Source: DAORHV01 sp964434575
GTDB taxonomy: Bacteria > Patescibacteriota > Gracilibacteria > Peribacterales > Peribacteraceae
Length of the DNA stretch: 64,000 bases
Assembly: GCA_964434575.1 (NCBI GenBank)
Contig: CAYSWB010000005.1
Location: 1 to 64,000, forward strand
Direction of reading: 5' to 3'
This document shows positions 51,341-59,732 of the stretch, piece after piece. The notes under the pieces were generated by a model. That model saw only the letters and a program-made list of their open reading frames with translations. It ran no database searches and was not told the origin of the DNA. Both the position numbers and the translations under genes were made by a program. The stretch's first letter is position 1; the number at the start of each line of letters is the position of its first letter.

Positions 51341-53257
51341 ATGGAAAGCGCGCGTGTGAGCACCGGGTCGGCCATGGGGCACGCATTGGAGGAGTTGCGC
51401 AAGAAGCACCCCGCGCTGGGCGGGCACAAATTGCAGAAAGCGCTGAACGTTGCGACGCAGGCCTACGAAAACCGGCAGATGGACCATATGGAGGGCGTCA
51501 CGATGCTTTCCCATGCCCAAGGCGTACTGAAGATCTTCATCGAGTTTTGCCCGGACGAGGACGCGCTGGCGGCTTGTCTGCTGCAACACGTGCTGAAATG
51601 CGATTACCCCGTCCAGACGCTGGAAGAGGAGTTCGGCAAGAACGTGCGCGATATCGTCAGCCGTATCCACCTGTTGTCGCACATGAGCACCACCGACTGG
51701 CGCCGCTCGGTGGACGACCTGAAGATCATGCTGGTCTCGGTGGCCGATGACACGCGCGTGCTCATTTTGAAGCTCTGCATCCAGTGCTATCTCATCGAGA
51801 ACCTGGAGGCGCTCAAGCCCCAGAGCCGCATCATCCACTGCCGTCAGTCGCTGCAGCTGTTCGCGCCGGTGGCGGCACGGTTGGGTATCTACGCGCTCAA
51901 GTACCGCCTGGAGCAACGGGCTTTCCCGGTGGCGTACCCCACGGACTCCGGAGCCATCGACCGGCAGATCGAGCTGCTGCACAAGTCCCATGGCAACTTC
52001 CTGAACGCGGCCGTGTCGCACCTGCGGCAGTTCCTGTCGCAGGAAGGATTGAAGTGCGAGGTCATGGCGCGCGAGAAGCATTCGTACAGTTTGTTCCAGA
52101 AGATGCAGCGCAAAAGCATCACCGACATCGAGAAGGTCACCGACCTCATCGCTATCCGCGTGGTGGTGCCCACGTTGCCCGACTGTTACCAGGTGCTGGG
52201 CCTGCTGCACCGCCTGGCCACGCCCATTTCGCACCGCTTCAAGGACTACATCTCGTTCCCCAAGCCCAACGGCTACCAGAGTCTCCACACCTCCGTCATC
52301 GGCCTGCCCGGCGCGCCGGGCAACCTCATGATCGAAGTGCAGATCCGCACCGCGGACATGCACCGCGAGGCCGAGTACGGTATCGCCGCGCACTGGATGT
52401 ACAAGGAAGAGCGCGCCATCCAGCGGTCGGTGGGCCGCATGCAGCTCAACGACGTGCTGCTGCGCCAACAATCCGTGGCGCGCGAGAAGAACGACACGGC
52501 CGACCTGCGGCTGGTGGACCATATTTACGTCCTCACGCCGCACGGCGACATCATCGAGCTGCCGGACGGCGGCACGCCGCTGGATTTCGCGTTCTCGCTG
52601 CACACCGACCTGGGACTGAAGTTCAAGTCCGCCCGCGTGAACGGCAGCATCGTGCCCATTTCGCACAAGCTGGAGAACGGCGACGTGGTGGAGATCCTCA
52701 CGCACAAGCATCCGCGACCGGCGCTGCACTGGATGGAAGAGCTGGCCACGCCGTCGGCGCGGTCCAAGCTGAAGGCGTACTTCTTCTCGCACAACCGCGC
52801 GCAGTTCATCACCCGCGGCCGCGAGATGCTCAATGCGGAGTTCAAGAGCCGCCGCCTGTCCGCCCTGGACGGCGAGCTGAGCGCGCTCAAGATGTTCGAC
52901 GGCCAGACGCAGTCCCTGAAGGAGCGCGAAGACCTGCTGGTGAAGATCGGCATGGGCACGGTCCGCGTGTCCACGGTGCTCGGACATCTGTCGTTGGACC
53001 AGGTGCCGGCCAAGAAGAAGCAGCCCGCGGCGAAAGTGAAGGCCGAGGCCGCTCACCTGGTGGCCATCGGCGACCGTTCCATCGACATGCCGTACCGGTT
53101 TGCCAAGTGCTGCAGCCCGAACACGGCCGATCCTCGGCCCAAGCACATCGTGGGCTTCATCACCCGCGCGGGTGATATCTCGGTGCACAAAGACGACTGC
53201 CGCATGGTGAAGGCCGCCAATCCCGAGAGGAAGATTTCGGTCAGTTGGGGAAAGTAA
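51341..53257 (+). CDS. relA: RelA-type (p)ppGpp synthetase with inactivated hydrolase domain
   Basis: Makes (p)ppGpp from GTP/GDP and ATP during starvation. 638 aa. The HD-like domain (~25-195) has lost its ligands: first His is Y42, LLHDVxED reads LLQHVLKC (Q82, H83, K86, C87), and KLADRxHN reads KLCIQCYL. The synthetase domain (~235-355) is intact: D268 and R273 (TDLIAIRVVV), RFKDYISFPKPNGYQSLHTS, E332 (IEVQIRT) and EAEYGIAAHWMYKE. TGS ~393-455 (HIYVLTPHGDIIELPDG), zinc-finger-like FAKCCSPN near residue 589, and a short C-terminus without a full ACT. TACACT (51326-51331) lies 9 bases before ATG 51341. Confidence 0.93.
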   Translation: MESARVSTGSAMGHALEELRKKHPALGGHKLQKALNVATQAYENRQMDHMEGVTMLSHAQGVLKIFIEFCPDEDALAACLLQHVLKCDYPVQTLEEEFGKNVRDIVSRIHLLSHMSTTDWRRSVDDLKIMLVSVADDTRVLILKLCIQCYLIENLEALKPQSRIIHCRQSLQLFAPVAARLGIYALKYRLEQRAFPVAYPTDSGAIDRQIELLHKSHGNFLNAAVSHLRQFLSQEGLKCEVMAREKHSYSLFQKMQRKSITDIEKVTDLIAIRVVVPTLPDCYQVLGLLHRLATPISHRFKDYISFPKPNGYQSLHTSVIGLPGAPGNLMIEVQIRTADMHREAEYGIAAHWMYKEERAIQRSVGRMQLNDVLLRQQSVAREKNDTADLRLVDHIYVLTPHGDIIELPDGGTPLDFAFSLHTDLGLKFKSARVNGSIVPISHKLENGDVVEILTHKHPRPALHWMEELATPSARSKLKAYFFSHNRAQFITRGREMLNAEFKSRRLSALDGELSALKMFDGQTQSLKEREDLLVKIGMGTVRVSTVLGHLSLDQVPAKKKQPAAKVKAEAAHLVAIGDRSIDMPYRFAKCCSPNTADPRPKHIVGFITRAGDISVHKDDCRMVKAANPERKISVSWGK

Positions 53258-53261
53258 GAAA

Positions 53262-53330
53262 TCAAAGACGACCAGGACGTCAAAGAAGACAAGGAATCGT
53301 TATCATCCTTGTCTTCGTTGTCGTCTTTGA
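53262..53330. terminator. Nested long hairpin between convergent relA and tig
   Basis: Outer arms TCAAAGACGAC (53262-53272) and GTCGTCTTTGA (53320-53330); inner arms AAGACAAGGA (53286-53295) and TCCTTGTCTT (53306-53315), all perfect. No U-run. The arms are built from repeated CAAAGA and AAGAC units. Likely a bidirectional terminator. Confidence 0.6.
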
Positions 53331-53338
53331 AATCCTGA

Positions 53339-54619
53339 TTACTCTCCCATCGCCTCCTTCATCACGGCGCGGACCTGCAGCTCCCATTCGACCTGGGCGT
53401 GGATGTCTCCGCCCGGCTTGAGGTCGGCGTCGGAGACCGTGCCGCCGTCGCGTTCGGTCATGGCCTTGGCTGCGTCGATGCCCTTCTTCATCTCGGCATC
53501 GTCCACCTTCACCTGCTTGTGCTTCACCAGCTCCTGCAGGCCGAAGCGCAGGTTCAGGCGGCTCGTGGCGATGCCGCGCATTTCGTCGAGCACGTCCTTG
53601 GGGTTCTTGCCGGTCTGCTCCAGCCACTGGTCCAGCGTCATGTTGTCGCGGCGCAGGTTCTGGTCTAAGTCGGCCAGCATGTTCTGCACTTCGTTATCGA
53701 GCAGTTCCGGGGCCAGGTCCACCTTCGCGGCTTTGCGGACCATGTCGAAGAACTCCTCCTCGCGGTCCTTTGCGAACTTGAACTTGGCCTGCTCGGACAG
53801 CGCCTCCTTGATGCCCTGCTTGAATTCCGCGGGCGACTTGTCCATGCCCATGCGGGTCTTGATGAACTCCTGCGTCAGTTCCGGCAGCTTCACGGCGGCC
53901 ACGGACGAGATCGTCGCTTCCAACTTGATGGTCTTGCCCTGCAGGTTGGGGATGGAGTGCGTCTTGGGGAAGTCCACGGTCAGCTTCTTCACGTCGCCGA
54001 CCTTCACGCCGACCAGCGCGTCGTCCAGTCCCGGGATCAGGTCCTCCTCGCCGACCGTCGTGCTGTAGGGCAGGTTATCGAGTTCGGTGGCCGGGGTGCC
54101 GTCCTTGTTGGCGGCCTTGAACATCATGCGAACCATGTCGCCCTTCTCCGACGGGCGGTCCACGGGGGACTCGATGCGGTCCTGCGCCAGGACCTTCTTC
54201 AGGAAATCGTCCACCTCCTTGTCGTCGGCGACGGGTGCCTCCTTTTTGGGCAGCTTGATCGAATCGGGCTTGCTCAGTTTCACCTCCGGGCGCTCGACGT
54301 AGATCAGCTCCACCTGCAGCGGGCTCGTCTTCAGCACCGTCAGCTTGGGCGAGATGATCGGCTTCAGGTCGTGCTCCTTCATGGTGTCGGTGATGAGGTC
54401 CGGCGCCATCATGCGCACGGTCTCCTCCAGCAGCATTTCCGGCTTCACCTTTTCCTTCACCACGTTCAACGGTGCGCGGCCCTCCCGGAAACCATCCATT
54501 TTCATGTGCTGTCCAAGGCGCTTGAGCGCGCGTTCTTCGGCCAAGACGCGCTTGTCCTCGGAAACATCTACGGTGCAACGGACCCGGGCCTGTGCCAGGC
54601 GCTCGATCTTGGTCGGCAT
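53339..54619 (-). CDS. tig: Trigger factor chaperone
   Basis: Ribosome-associated folding chaperone with peptidyl-prolyl isomerase domain, 426 aa. The N-terminal ribosome-docking domain contains MKMDGFREGRAPLNVV, the GFRxGxxP signature. The FKBP-like PPIase region is ~150-240 (KGDMVRMMFKAANKDGTP, IPGLDDALVGVKVGDVK, KTIKLEATI). The C-terminal helical arms are ~245-426. Start ATG 54619. Only 19 bp from the secF stop, so possibly cotranscribed with it. Confidence 0.93.
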   Translation of the reverse strand: MPTKIERLAQARVRCTVDVSEDKRVLAEERALKRLGQHMKMDGFREGRAPLNVVKEKVKPEMLLEETVRMMAPDLITDTMKEHDLKPIISPKLTVLKTSPLQVELIYVERPEVKLSKPDSIKLPKKEAPVADDKEVDDFLKKVLAQDRIESPVDRPSEKGDMVRMMFKAANKDGTPATELDNLPYSTTVGEEDLIPGLDDALVGVKVGDVKKLTVDFPKTHSIPNLQGKTIKLEATISSVAAVKLPELTQEFIKTRMGMDKSPAEFKQGIKEALSEQAKFKFAKDREEEFFDMVRKAAKVDLAPELLDNEVQNMLADLDQNLRRDNMTLDQWLEQTGKNPKDVLDEMRGIATSRLNLRFGLQELVKHKQVKVDDAEMKKGIDAAKAMTERDGGTVSDADLKPGGDIHAQVEWELQVRAVMKEAMGE

Positions 54620-54638
54620 GGTGAAAGCTGGAAGGGGA

Positions 54639-55547
54639 CTAAGAGACCTTCTTGTCGCGCTCGTTCCAGTACACCAGGAGCGGGGTGGCGACGAAGATGC
54701 TGGAGTAGGTGCCGAGCAGGATGCCGACGATGAGCGTCAGCACGAACCACTTGATGCTCTCGCTGCCCATGAAGAACAGGGCGAGAAGCATGATGAGCAC
54801 GCCGCCGCTGGTGAAGCAGGAGCGGACCCAGGTCTGGTTCACGGAGCGGTTCGCCAGGACGGAGAAGTCTTCTTTGCGTTCCTGGATGAAGATGTTGTCG
54901 CGGATGCGGTCCATGACGATGATCGTGTCGTTCACCGAGTAGCCCAGGATGGTGAGCAGGGCGGTGACGAACAGCGTGTCCACCTCGAAGGCGGTGAAGC
55001 GGCTGATGATGACGAAGATACCCACCGTGATCATCACGTCGTGCAGCAGCGTGAGCACCGCGACGACGCCGAACTTCCACGGGCTGTAGCGGCGCGGAAC
55101 TTTGCGGAACGCGAGAGCCAGGTAAATGATGATGCCGACCGACGCGGCCAGCAACGCGAAGGCAGCGCGCTGCTTGAGCGTTTCGCCGACCGTGGGGCCG
55201 ATGGTCGTGTAGGACACCTCCTCCACGTCGCCGAGCTTGGCGTTCATGTGGCTGACCAGGCGGCCGTGCGTCTCGTTGTCGATGCCGCGGATGCGGACGA
55301 CGAAGTTGCCGTTGCCGATCTTGTTGACGGTGGGAGTGAGGGGTTCGCCCGGGAATTCCTTCAGAGCGGCGGAGATGGCGTCGGCGGTCATGCCGCTGCC
55401 GGCCGCGGCCAGCTCCATGCGTGTGCCTCCGGTGAACTCGATGCTCAGGCGCGGGCCCGGCACGAAGAGCAGCACGATGGCGGCCACGGTGAGGACCGTG
55501 GACAGGACGAAGAAGTATTTCGCCGGTTTCAGGAAGTCAAAGTTCAT
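54639..55547 (-). CDS. secF: Protein translocase subunit SecF
   Basis: SecDF-complex membrane protein using the proton gradient to assist protein export, 302 aa. Six helices; N-terminal IEFTGGTRMEL, periplasmic P-like domain ~38-115, then helices with LLHDVMITVGIFVII, LTILGYSVNDTIIVMDRIRDN (key D/R pair), SVNQTWVRSCFTSGGVLIM and a final membrane stretch IKWFVLTLIVGILLGTYSSIF. No secD gene is adjacent; the upstream neighbour is an unrelated anchored protein. Confidence 0.95.
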   Translation of the reverse strand: MNFDFLKPAKYFFVLSTVLTVAAIVLLFVPGPRLSIEFTGGTRMELAAAGSGMTADAISAALKEFPGEPLTPTVNKIGNGNFVVRIRGIDNETHGRLVSHMNAKLGDVEEVSYTTIGPTVGETLKQRAAFALLAASVGIIIYLALAFRKVPRRYSPWKFGVVAVLTLLHDVMITVGIFVIISRFTAFEVDTLFVTALLTILGYSVNDTIIVMDRIRDNIFIQERKEDFSVLANRSVNQTWVRSCFTSGGVLIMLLALFFMGSESIKWFVLTLIVGILLGTYSSIFVATPLLVYWNERDKKVS

Positions 55548-55621
55548 AGCGGACGTAGGGTAATGCGAAAACAGGCCCGGCGCCAGTCCAGATCAACCCC
55601 GGGTTCCGCGGAGCTCCTTCC

Positions 55622-56965
55622 TTATTCTTGCGACACCGTGATCACGTCCGCGTCGGGCTGGGCCGACAGCGTCCATCGCACGTCCGTGCCGAGCGCTTTC
55701 CACAGCAGCGAAGCGCTCTCTTTCGCGAAGACGGGCAGCGTGCCGGCGGCGAACTCCTCGGTGACGTCCGCATGCGACCCGCCTCCGGCCTGCGGCGACG
55801 CCGCCGCGCCGCCTTGCGGGGCCGCGGTTTCCTGGATCATGCCGCGCACGATGCCGATGTCGGTGCTGACGATGGTCCGCTGGCCGTGCCGCGCGGCCGC
55901 CAGGATCCGGTCGTCGGAACGCGAGCGAACCCACTGCAGGGTCCATCCCTCCATGGTCTCTTCTCCGCGCTCCACGGCCTCTTCGTCCACCGTGATGTCG
56001 GTGCGCTGGTTCTTGGGCAGGTCCACATCGCGCACGGACGACTGCGGCACGTTCGCGGCGTAGGCGTCCAGCAGCGCCGCGACGGTCTTGGGATCGGCGC
56101 CCTGGAACGACAGCGCGACTTGCACTTCGGAGCCGTCGCCTTTGCTGGCCCGCGCCACGCGGATGCCCGACAGGTTCTTGGCCATGGCGGCGACGTGGCC
56201 TGCCGCCTCCGTTCCCACTTCCTCACGCAAGCGCTGCGCGATGATGCCGGACACGCCCTCGCGCAGTTGCGGCGCATCGCGGTCCATGGCCGCCATCACC
56301 GCTTCCAGGCGCAGCGACAATGCCGGATCGACGATGTCGAACATGCCGTCGGCCGCGACGCCGGCGGGGCCGGCCGGACGGGACGGCAGCGAAGCGCGCT
56401 CGGTGCGCAGCAACGTGACGGTCGTGGGATTCCACGCCAGCTGCACGTGCGAGTACGGCGCAAGCATGGCGCGCAGCAGCGTGTCGGGGCGGTTCTCGGC
56501 CAGCGGGAGCACGGCGGTTCGCGCCCATGCCGCGGGTGCGGACTGGCGCGACATGCGGCGGAACGAGGCCGCGCGGGTCAGTACGCCGGAGCGGTCTTCG
56601 CCGGTCACCAGCATGCCGGCGGCCGGACCTTCGATGGTGTGATCGTTCCTGCTGGATGTCTGGAGCACCCACTGCCAGGAGCCTCCGGCATCCAGCACGG
56701 CCAGCTCATATGATCCGCTGCCGATGGCGGGCAGGGGAGTACCGAGCCTGCCTTCCAGGCCAAGCGCGTGTTCGACGGCCGCCCACTCTTCCATGGAATG
56801 CAGTTTCACGAACGCCACCGTCTTGTCGGCCGGCAACCGGTCGGCCAGCGACGGCTGCGGGACCACGGCGGTCTGCTGCACGATTACCACGGTGACGGCG
56901 CACATCACCAGCGCGATGACGCCCACGGCGATGCCTTTGACGGTGTTTTTTGCGACGGACTCCAT
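55622..56965 (-). CDS. Membrane-anchored extracytoplasmic protein, unknown
   Basis: 447 aa. One N-terminal helix (GIAVGVIALVMCAVTVVIV) and a large exported part with alternating alpha/beta segments. LADRLPADKTVAFVKLHSMEEWAAVE resembles the opening of DUF3352-type proteins, which also list LPADTxxxV near the start, but the match is weak. C-terminal half: VDLPKNQRTDITVDEEAVERGEET and RTIVSTDIGIVRGMIQ. TAGGAT lies 9 bases before ATG 56965. Secretion is consistent with its secF neighbour 74 bp downstream. Confidence 0.65.
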   Translation of the reverse strand: MESVAKNTVKGIAVGVIALVMCAVTVVIVQQTAVVPQPSLADRLPADKTVAFVKLHSMEEWAAVEHALGLEGRLGTPLPAIGSGSYELAVLDAGGSWQWVLQTSSRNDHTIEGPAAGMLVTGEDRSGVLTRAASFRRMSRQSAPAAWARTAVLPLAENRPDTLLRAMLAPYSHVQLAWNPTTVTLLRTERASLPSRPAGPAGVAADGMFDIVDPALSLRLEAVMAAMDRDAPQLREGVSGIIAQRLREEVGTEAAGHVAAMAKNLSGIRVARASKGDGSEVQVALSFQGADPKTVAALLDAYAANVPQSSVRDVDLPKNQRTDITVDEEAVERGEETMEGWTLQWVRSRSDDRILAAARHGQRTIVSTDIGIVRGMIQETAAPQGGAAASPQAGGGSHADVTEEFAAGTLPVFAKESASLLWKALGTDVRWTLSAQPDADVITVSQE

Positions 56966-57049
56966 GTCGCTACGATCCTACCCTCTTTTAAGCCCTGAAG
57001 ACACTTTTTGTGTTGCATCACCTTTCCTAGAAAACACCAGGACAACTTC

Positions 57050-57077
57050 TTGCGTAAACATGTTGGGTGAGTACAAT
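57050..57077 (+). promoter_or_regulatory. Promoter of the putative 57.1-57.5 kb RNA
   Basis: TTGCGT (57050-57055), 16-bp spacer, TACAAT (57072-57077), in an AT-enriched stretch. Predicted start near 57084. Confidence 0.55.
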
Positions 57078-57083
57078 GACATG

Positions 57084-57540
57084 ATTTCTCCAAAACAGAG
57101 AGATCAAAGAACACCCACACACAAGAGACCAGGCTCCGGAGCCCAGTCACACAAAAAGATCCTTCGCAACACGGGCCGTACACGTCAGGAAGAGACCCCA
57201 ACATCCGTGGAGAGGATAACCGGCATGCGCGCCGTGCCCGTCATCCTCTCTGCTCTGTAATGTCGCCCCGGCTCTGCGAGCGAGCTTGCCGGGGTGCGAC
57301 CCCTTTCTCCCCAGTGTTCCCCCGAAGCCTTTGTGCATCGCGTGGCGAACCGGTACGGGGACTTCGTCTGGTCACGAGGAGAAACAAGAGACCGCAACAA
57401 GGCAGAGAATCCGGGGCTCCTCACCCACGTGTACCCTCCGTTACTAGGCTCAGTGGAAGTTACCCTCATATAACTCCATTGATAGCTCAGGGGGCGAACA
57501 CAAACACAAAAAGGCCGGCAACGGTCTTTTTGTTTATGGT
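57084..57540 (+). ncRNA. Putative structured non-coding RNA, ~455 nt, class unknown
   Basis: No convincing reading frame, yet bounded by a sigma70 promoter and an intrinsic terminator. Strong helices: GGCTCC/GGAGCC near 57133-57144; GAGAGGAT/ATCCTCTC (about 57210-57250) around a CCGGC-GCCGG core; GTCGCCCCGGC with GCCGGGGTGCGAC (about 57262-57300); and TCAGTGGAAGTTA with TAACTCCATTGA (57450-57462, 57471-57482). I looked for tmRNA (T-loop, CCA end, tag frame), RNase P (GAAAGTCCGGGC) and SRP RNA and found none. Could still be a diverged member of a known class. Confidence 0.55.
57510..57538 (+). terminator. Terminator of the putative ncRNA
   Basis: AAAAAGGCCGG and a CGGTCTTTTT arm form a stem around GCAA, followed by T residues. 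Typical intrinsic terminator. Confidence 0.75.
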
Positions 57541-57547
57541 GAGAATA

Positions 57548-57576
57548 TTGACAAAATATAAATAATATTTTAGGGT
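57548..57576 (+). promoter_or_regulatory. Promoter of the HEXXH gene
   Basis: TTGACA (57548-57553), 17-bp very AT-rich spacer, TAGGGT (57571-57576). Seven bases separate the -10 from ATG 57584, so the message should be leaderless. Confidence 0.7.
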
Positions 57577-57583
57577 AACAAAC

Positions 57584-58282
57584 ATGAATGTCTCGGAGCA
57601 ACTCCAGCGCGGGGACTTGCAGATTGCTCTCGCACGGGGAGAAGTGCTGGGCGGGAAAGACGCCCCGCGGCAATTTTTTACGACAGTGCAGAAAGGCCCG
57701 TTCCGCAATTTGGAGGTGACCGTGGTGCAAGGCGGTATCCACAGGCGGTTAAACGACCTGCTGCCGGAGGGTTGGAGATTGCTGGAGCAGGAGGGGGTCG
57801 GATTGGATTTGGAAGGAGCCGCGGATTCGAAGCGCCGGATAATCGCCGTGCATAGCCATGTGCGCAAAAAGGGCATGGTATTGCCGTTCTTCAGTCAGCC
57901 GCATTCGATGCAGATCGTGTTCCACGAAGATGGCCATATCCATGACCAGCTGCGCATCGCAAGCGTGCCGGGATACACCTATGAACGCGCGAACAATGCT
58001 CGTTTGGCCCAATTGTCCTACCAGATGGGGCATGCTTTCGGCGGCGCAACCACGATCCAGGATATCGAAACGTTCGTATTGCAGGGCGAGGTGAACGCGG
58101 ACACGCACGCATTATCCGTCATCGAGCGCTGGCGGGAGGAGGGCATCGATCTGGAACCGGGCGTCACGCTCGAAACGTTGCGGGCTTGGGCCGAACGCAA
58201 TCAACGCCAGTACCGTGAGCTGCTCCACCGGTTGCGCAACGGAATCCCGCGGGATCAGGAGGTCGATGCGGGCGCGTTCTGA
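57584..58282 (+). CDS. Putative zinc metallopeptidase (HEXXH protein)
   Basis: 232 aa, no signal peptide or membrane helix. MQIVFHEDGHIHDQ contains HEDGH (114-118), a HEXXH zinc motif. About 50 residues later GEVNADTHALSVIERW (E169, D173) could supply the third ligand, as in ImmA/IrrE-type peptidases (HEXXH then ExxxD). The rest is not familiar: an N-terminal beta region (NLEVTVVQGG, RRIIAVHSHVRKKG) and a C-terminal Arg-rich helix. Strong AT-rich leaderless promoter. Function could be proteolytic regulation; this is inference from one motif. Confidence 0.65.
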   Translation: MNVSEQLQRGDLQIALARGEVLGGKDAPRQFFTTVQKGPFRNLEVTVVQGGIHRRLNDLLPEGWRLLEQEGVGLDLEGAADSKRRIIAVHSHVRKKGMVLPFFSQPHSMQIVFHEDGHIHDQLRIASVPGYTYERANNARLAQLSYQMGHAFGGATTIQDIETFVLQGEVNADTHALSVIERWREEGIDLEPGVTLETLRAWAERNQRQYRELLHRLRNGIPRDQEVDAGAF

Positions 58283-58286
58283 GGCC

Positions 58287-59651
58287 TTACTTCGCCGAAC
58301 TCGATACTCCGGCCGCGGCACTCGACGATTTGCCGGAGAGAAGGTTGTTCAGTTCCTCGCTCGCTTTGGCAAACTTGGGGTCGATGCGCAGCGCCTCGCG
58401 GAACGACTTCTCGGCTTCGTCGCGCACGCCCATGGCGGCGGCCGCACGGCCAAGCAGCGTCAGCGGTCCCGGCTCGTCGGGCCACTTGGCCTGGGCGTTC
58501 TTGGCGGCCTGGTAGCCTTCGTTGGTGCGGTTGGGCAGCTGCAGCGCCAGGTTTACGTACTTCTCCGTGGCGGCGAAATCGCTGCCTGTTTCCTCGGCCA
58601 TGGCGCGGTACTGTTCCAGCGCCAGGTCGGTGTCGCCGAGCTCCAGCGCGTACTGGGCCAGCAGCTCGCGCGCGTCCTTGGCCGGCGTGAAGCCGTTGAG
58701 GATGGCGTACTGCAGGAACGTCACGGCGTTCTGCGGGTCGCCGAGCGCGGCGTGGGTGCGGGCCAGGAAGTACTGCGTTTCGGGTTTCTCCGGATCGATG
58801 GAGTACGCGCGCTCCAATGACGCGAGCGCTTCTTGCAGGCGCTCGGTGGTGAACTCGCAGTAGCCCTTCACGATCCACGCGTCGCGGTAGCGGTCCTGCT
58901 TCAGCGTGACGGCGTTCACCAGCGTGAGCGCGCTTTCGCATTCGCCGACCTGCGCCAGCGCGCGGCCCAGCAGCGTGGACAGGTGCGTGTCCTGACCCTC
59001 GGCGAACAGCGAGAATTCCTTGAATGCGCCGAGGAGCGTGGCGGCGTAGCTGCGGATGGTCGTGTCCGAGTTCTGCGAGGCCAGGCGGAGCTGGTCCTGG
59101 GCCGCGGTGTAGTCGCCTCCGGCCATGGCGACGAGCGCCAATCCATATTGCCCTTGCGGCGTCTCGGGCTTGGCGGAGAACGTGGCGCGCGCGGCGTCCA
59201 CTTTGCCGGTGCGCAGCTGCAGGAGGCCCGACAGCAGCATCACTTCGTCGCTGTCGCGCGTTTCTTTGCGGAGCTTGTCGATGCTGTCGCCGGCCGCTTC
59301 GTACTCGCGGCGTTGGAGCTGGATGCGCACGAGTTTCCGGAGCGCGGGCGCGCCGCCGCCGGAGTTGGCGCTTTGCATGTATTCGTCTTCGGCCTGTCGC
59401 CATTCGCCCCTGCGCTCGAAAATCTCGCCTTGGCGCAGGTGGATGAGCGCTTCGGACTGGTTCTGGGGATTCAGGTCTTGGTTGGACGTGCCGGGATTGA
59501 AGATGCCTTCCGTGGCGCCCTGGACTCCCTGGAACGCCATTTCGATGACGTTCACCGACGTGCGGATCTGCCAAATGAGCAGCGCTCCGACGCCTGCCAC
59601 GACCGCCAATGCCAGTGCCGCCGGAAGATAGACGCGCGGGGGAATCTGCAT
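58287..59651 (-). CDS. Membrane-anchored TPR protein
   Basis: 454 aa. N-terminal helix (VYLPAALALAVVAGVGALLIW) and then about nine tetratricopeptide-like repeats, e.g. ALIHLRQGEIFERRGEWRQAEDEY, TQYFLARTHAALGDPQNAVTF, LLGRAAAAMGVRDEAEKSFREALRIDP. It ends in a Ser/Ala tail (SSSAAAGVSSSAK). TPR arrays scaffold protein complexes; the anchor suggests the outer face of the cytoplasmic membrane. TAGGAT lies 9 bases before ATG 59651. Convergent with the HEXXH gene, 4 bp apart. Confidence 0.85.
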   Translation of the reverse strand: MQIPPRVYLPAALALAVVAGVGALLIWQIRTSVNVIEMAFQGVQGATEGIFNPGTSNQDLNPQNQSEALIHLRQGEIFERRGEWRQAEDEYMQSANSGGGAPALRKLVRIQLQRREYEAAGDSIDKLRKETRDSDEVMLLSGLLQLRTGKVDAARATFSAKPETPQGQYGLALVAMAGGDYTAAQDQLRLASQNSDTTIRSYAATLLGAFKEFSLFAEGQDTHLSTLLGRALAQVGECESALTLVNAVTLKQDRYRDAWIVKGYCEFTTERLQEALASLERAYSIDPEKPETQYFLARTHAALGDPQNAVTFLQYAILNGFTPAKDARELLAQYALELGDTDLALEQYRAMAEETGSDFAATEKYVNLALQLPNRTNEGYQAAKNAQAKWPDEPGPLTLLGRAAAAMGVRDEAEKSFREALRIDPKFAKASEELNNLLSGKSSSAAAGVSSSAK

Positions 59652-59732
59652 GCGGAGGACATCCTACATCGTCTCCCGTCCGGCGGACAGGCGAGGCGGA
59701 AAAAACCGTCCGTTCGTGCTATCATGCCCGCC

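Noticed and set aside
57084..57540. tmRNA, RNase P or SRP RNA identity for the 57-kb RNA
   Set aside because: No T-loop/CCA end or tag frame, no GAAAGTCCGGGC or ACAGAA core, no SRP GGAAGG loop found by eye. Left as unknown class.
57185..57742. 185-codon minus-strand frame overlapping the putative RNA and the start of the HEXXH gene
   Set aside because: Runs through strong RNA helices, a terminator and an AT-rich promoter; no domain or codon bias typical of neighbours.
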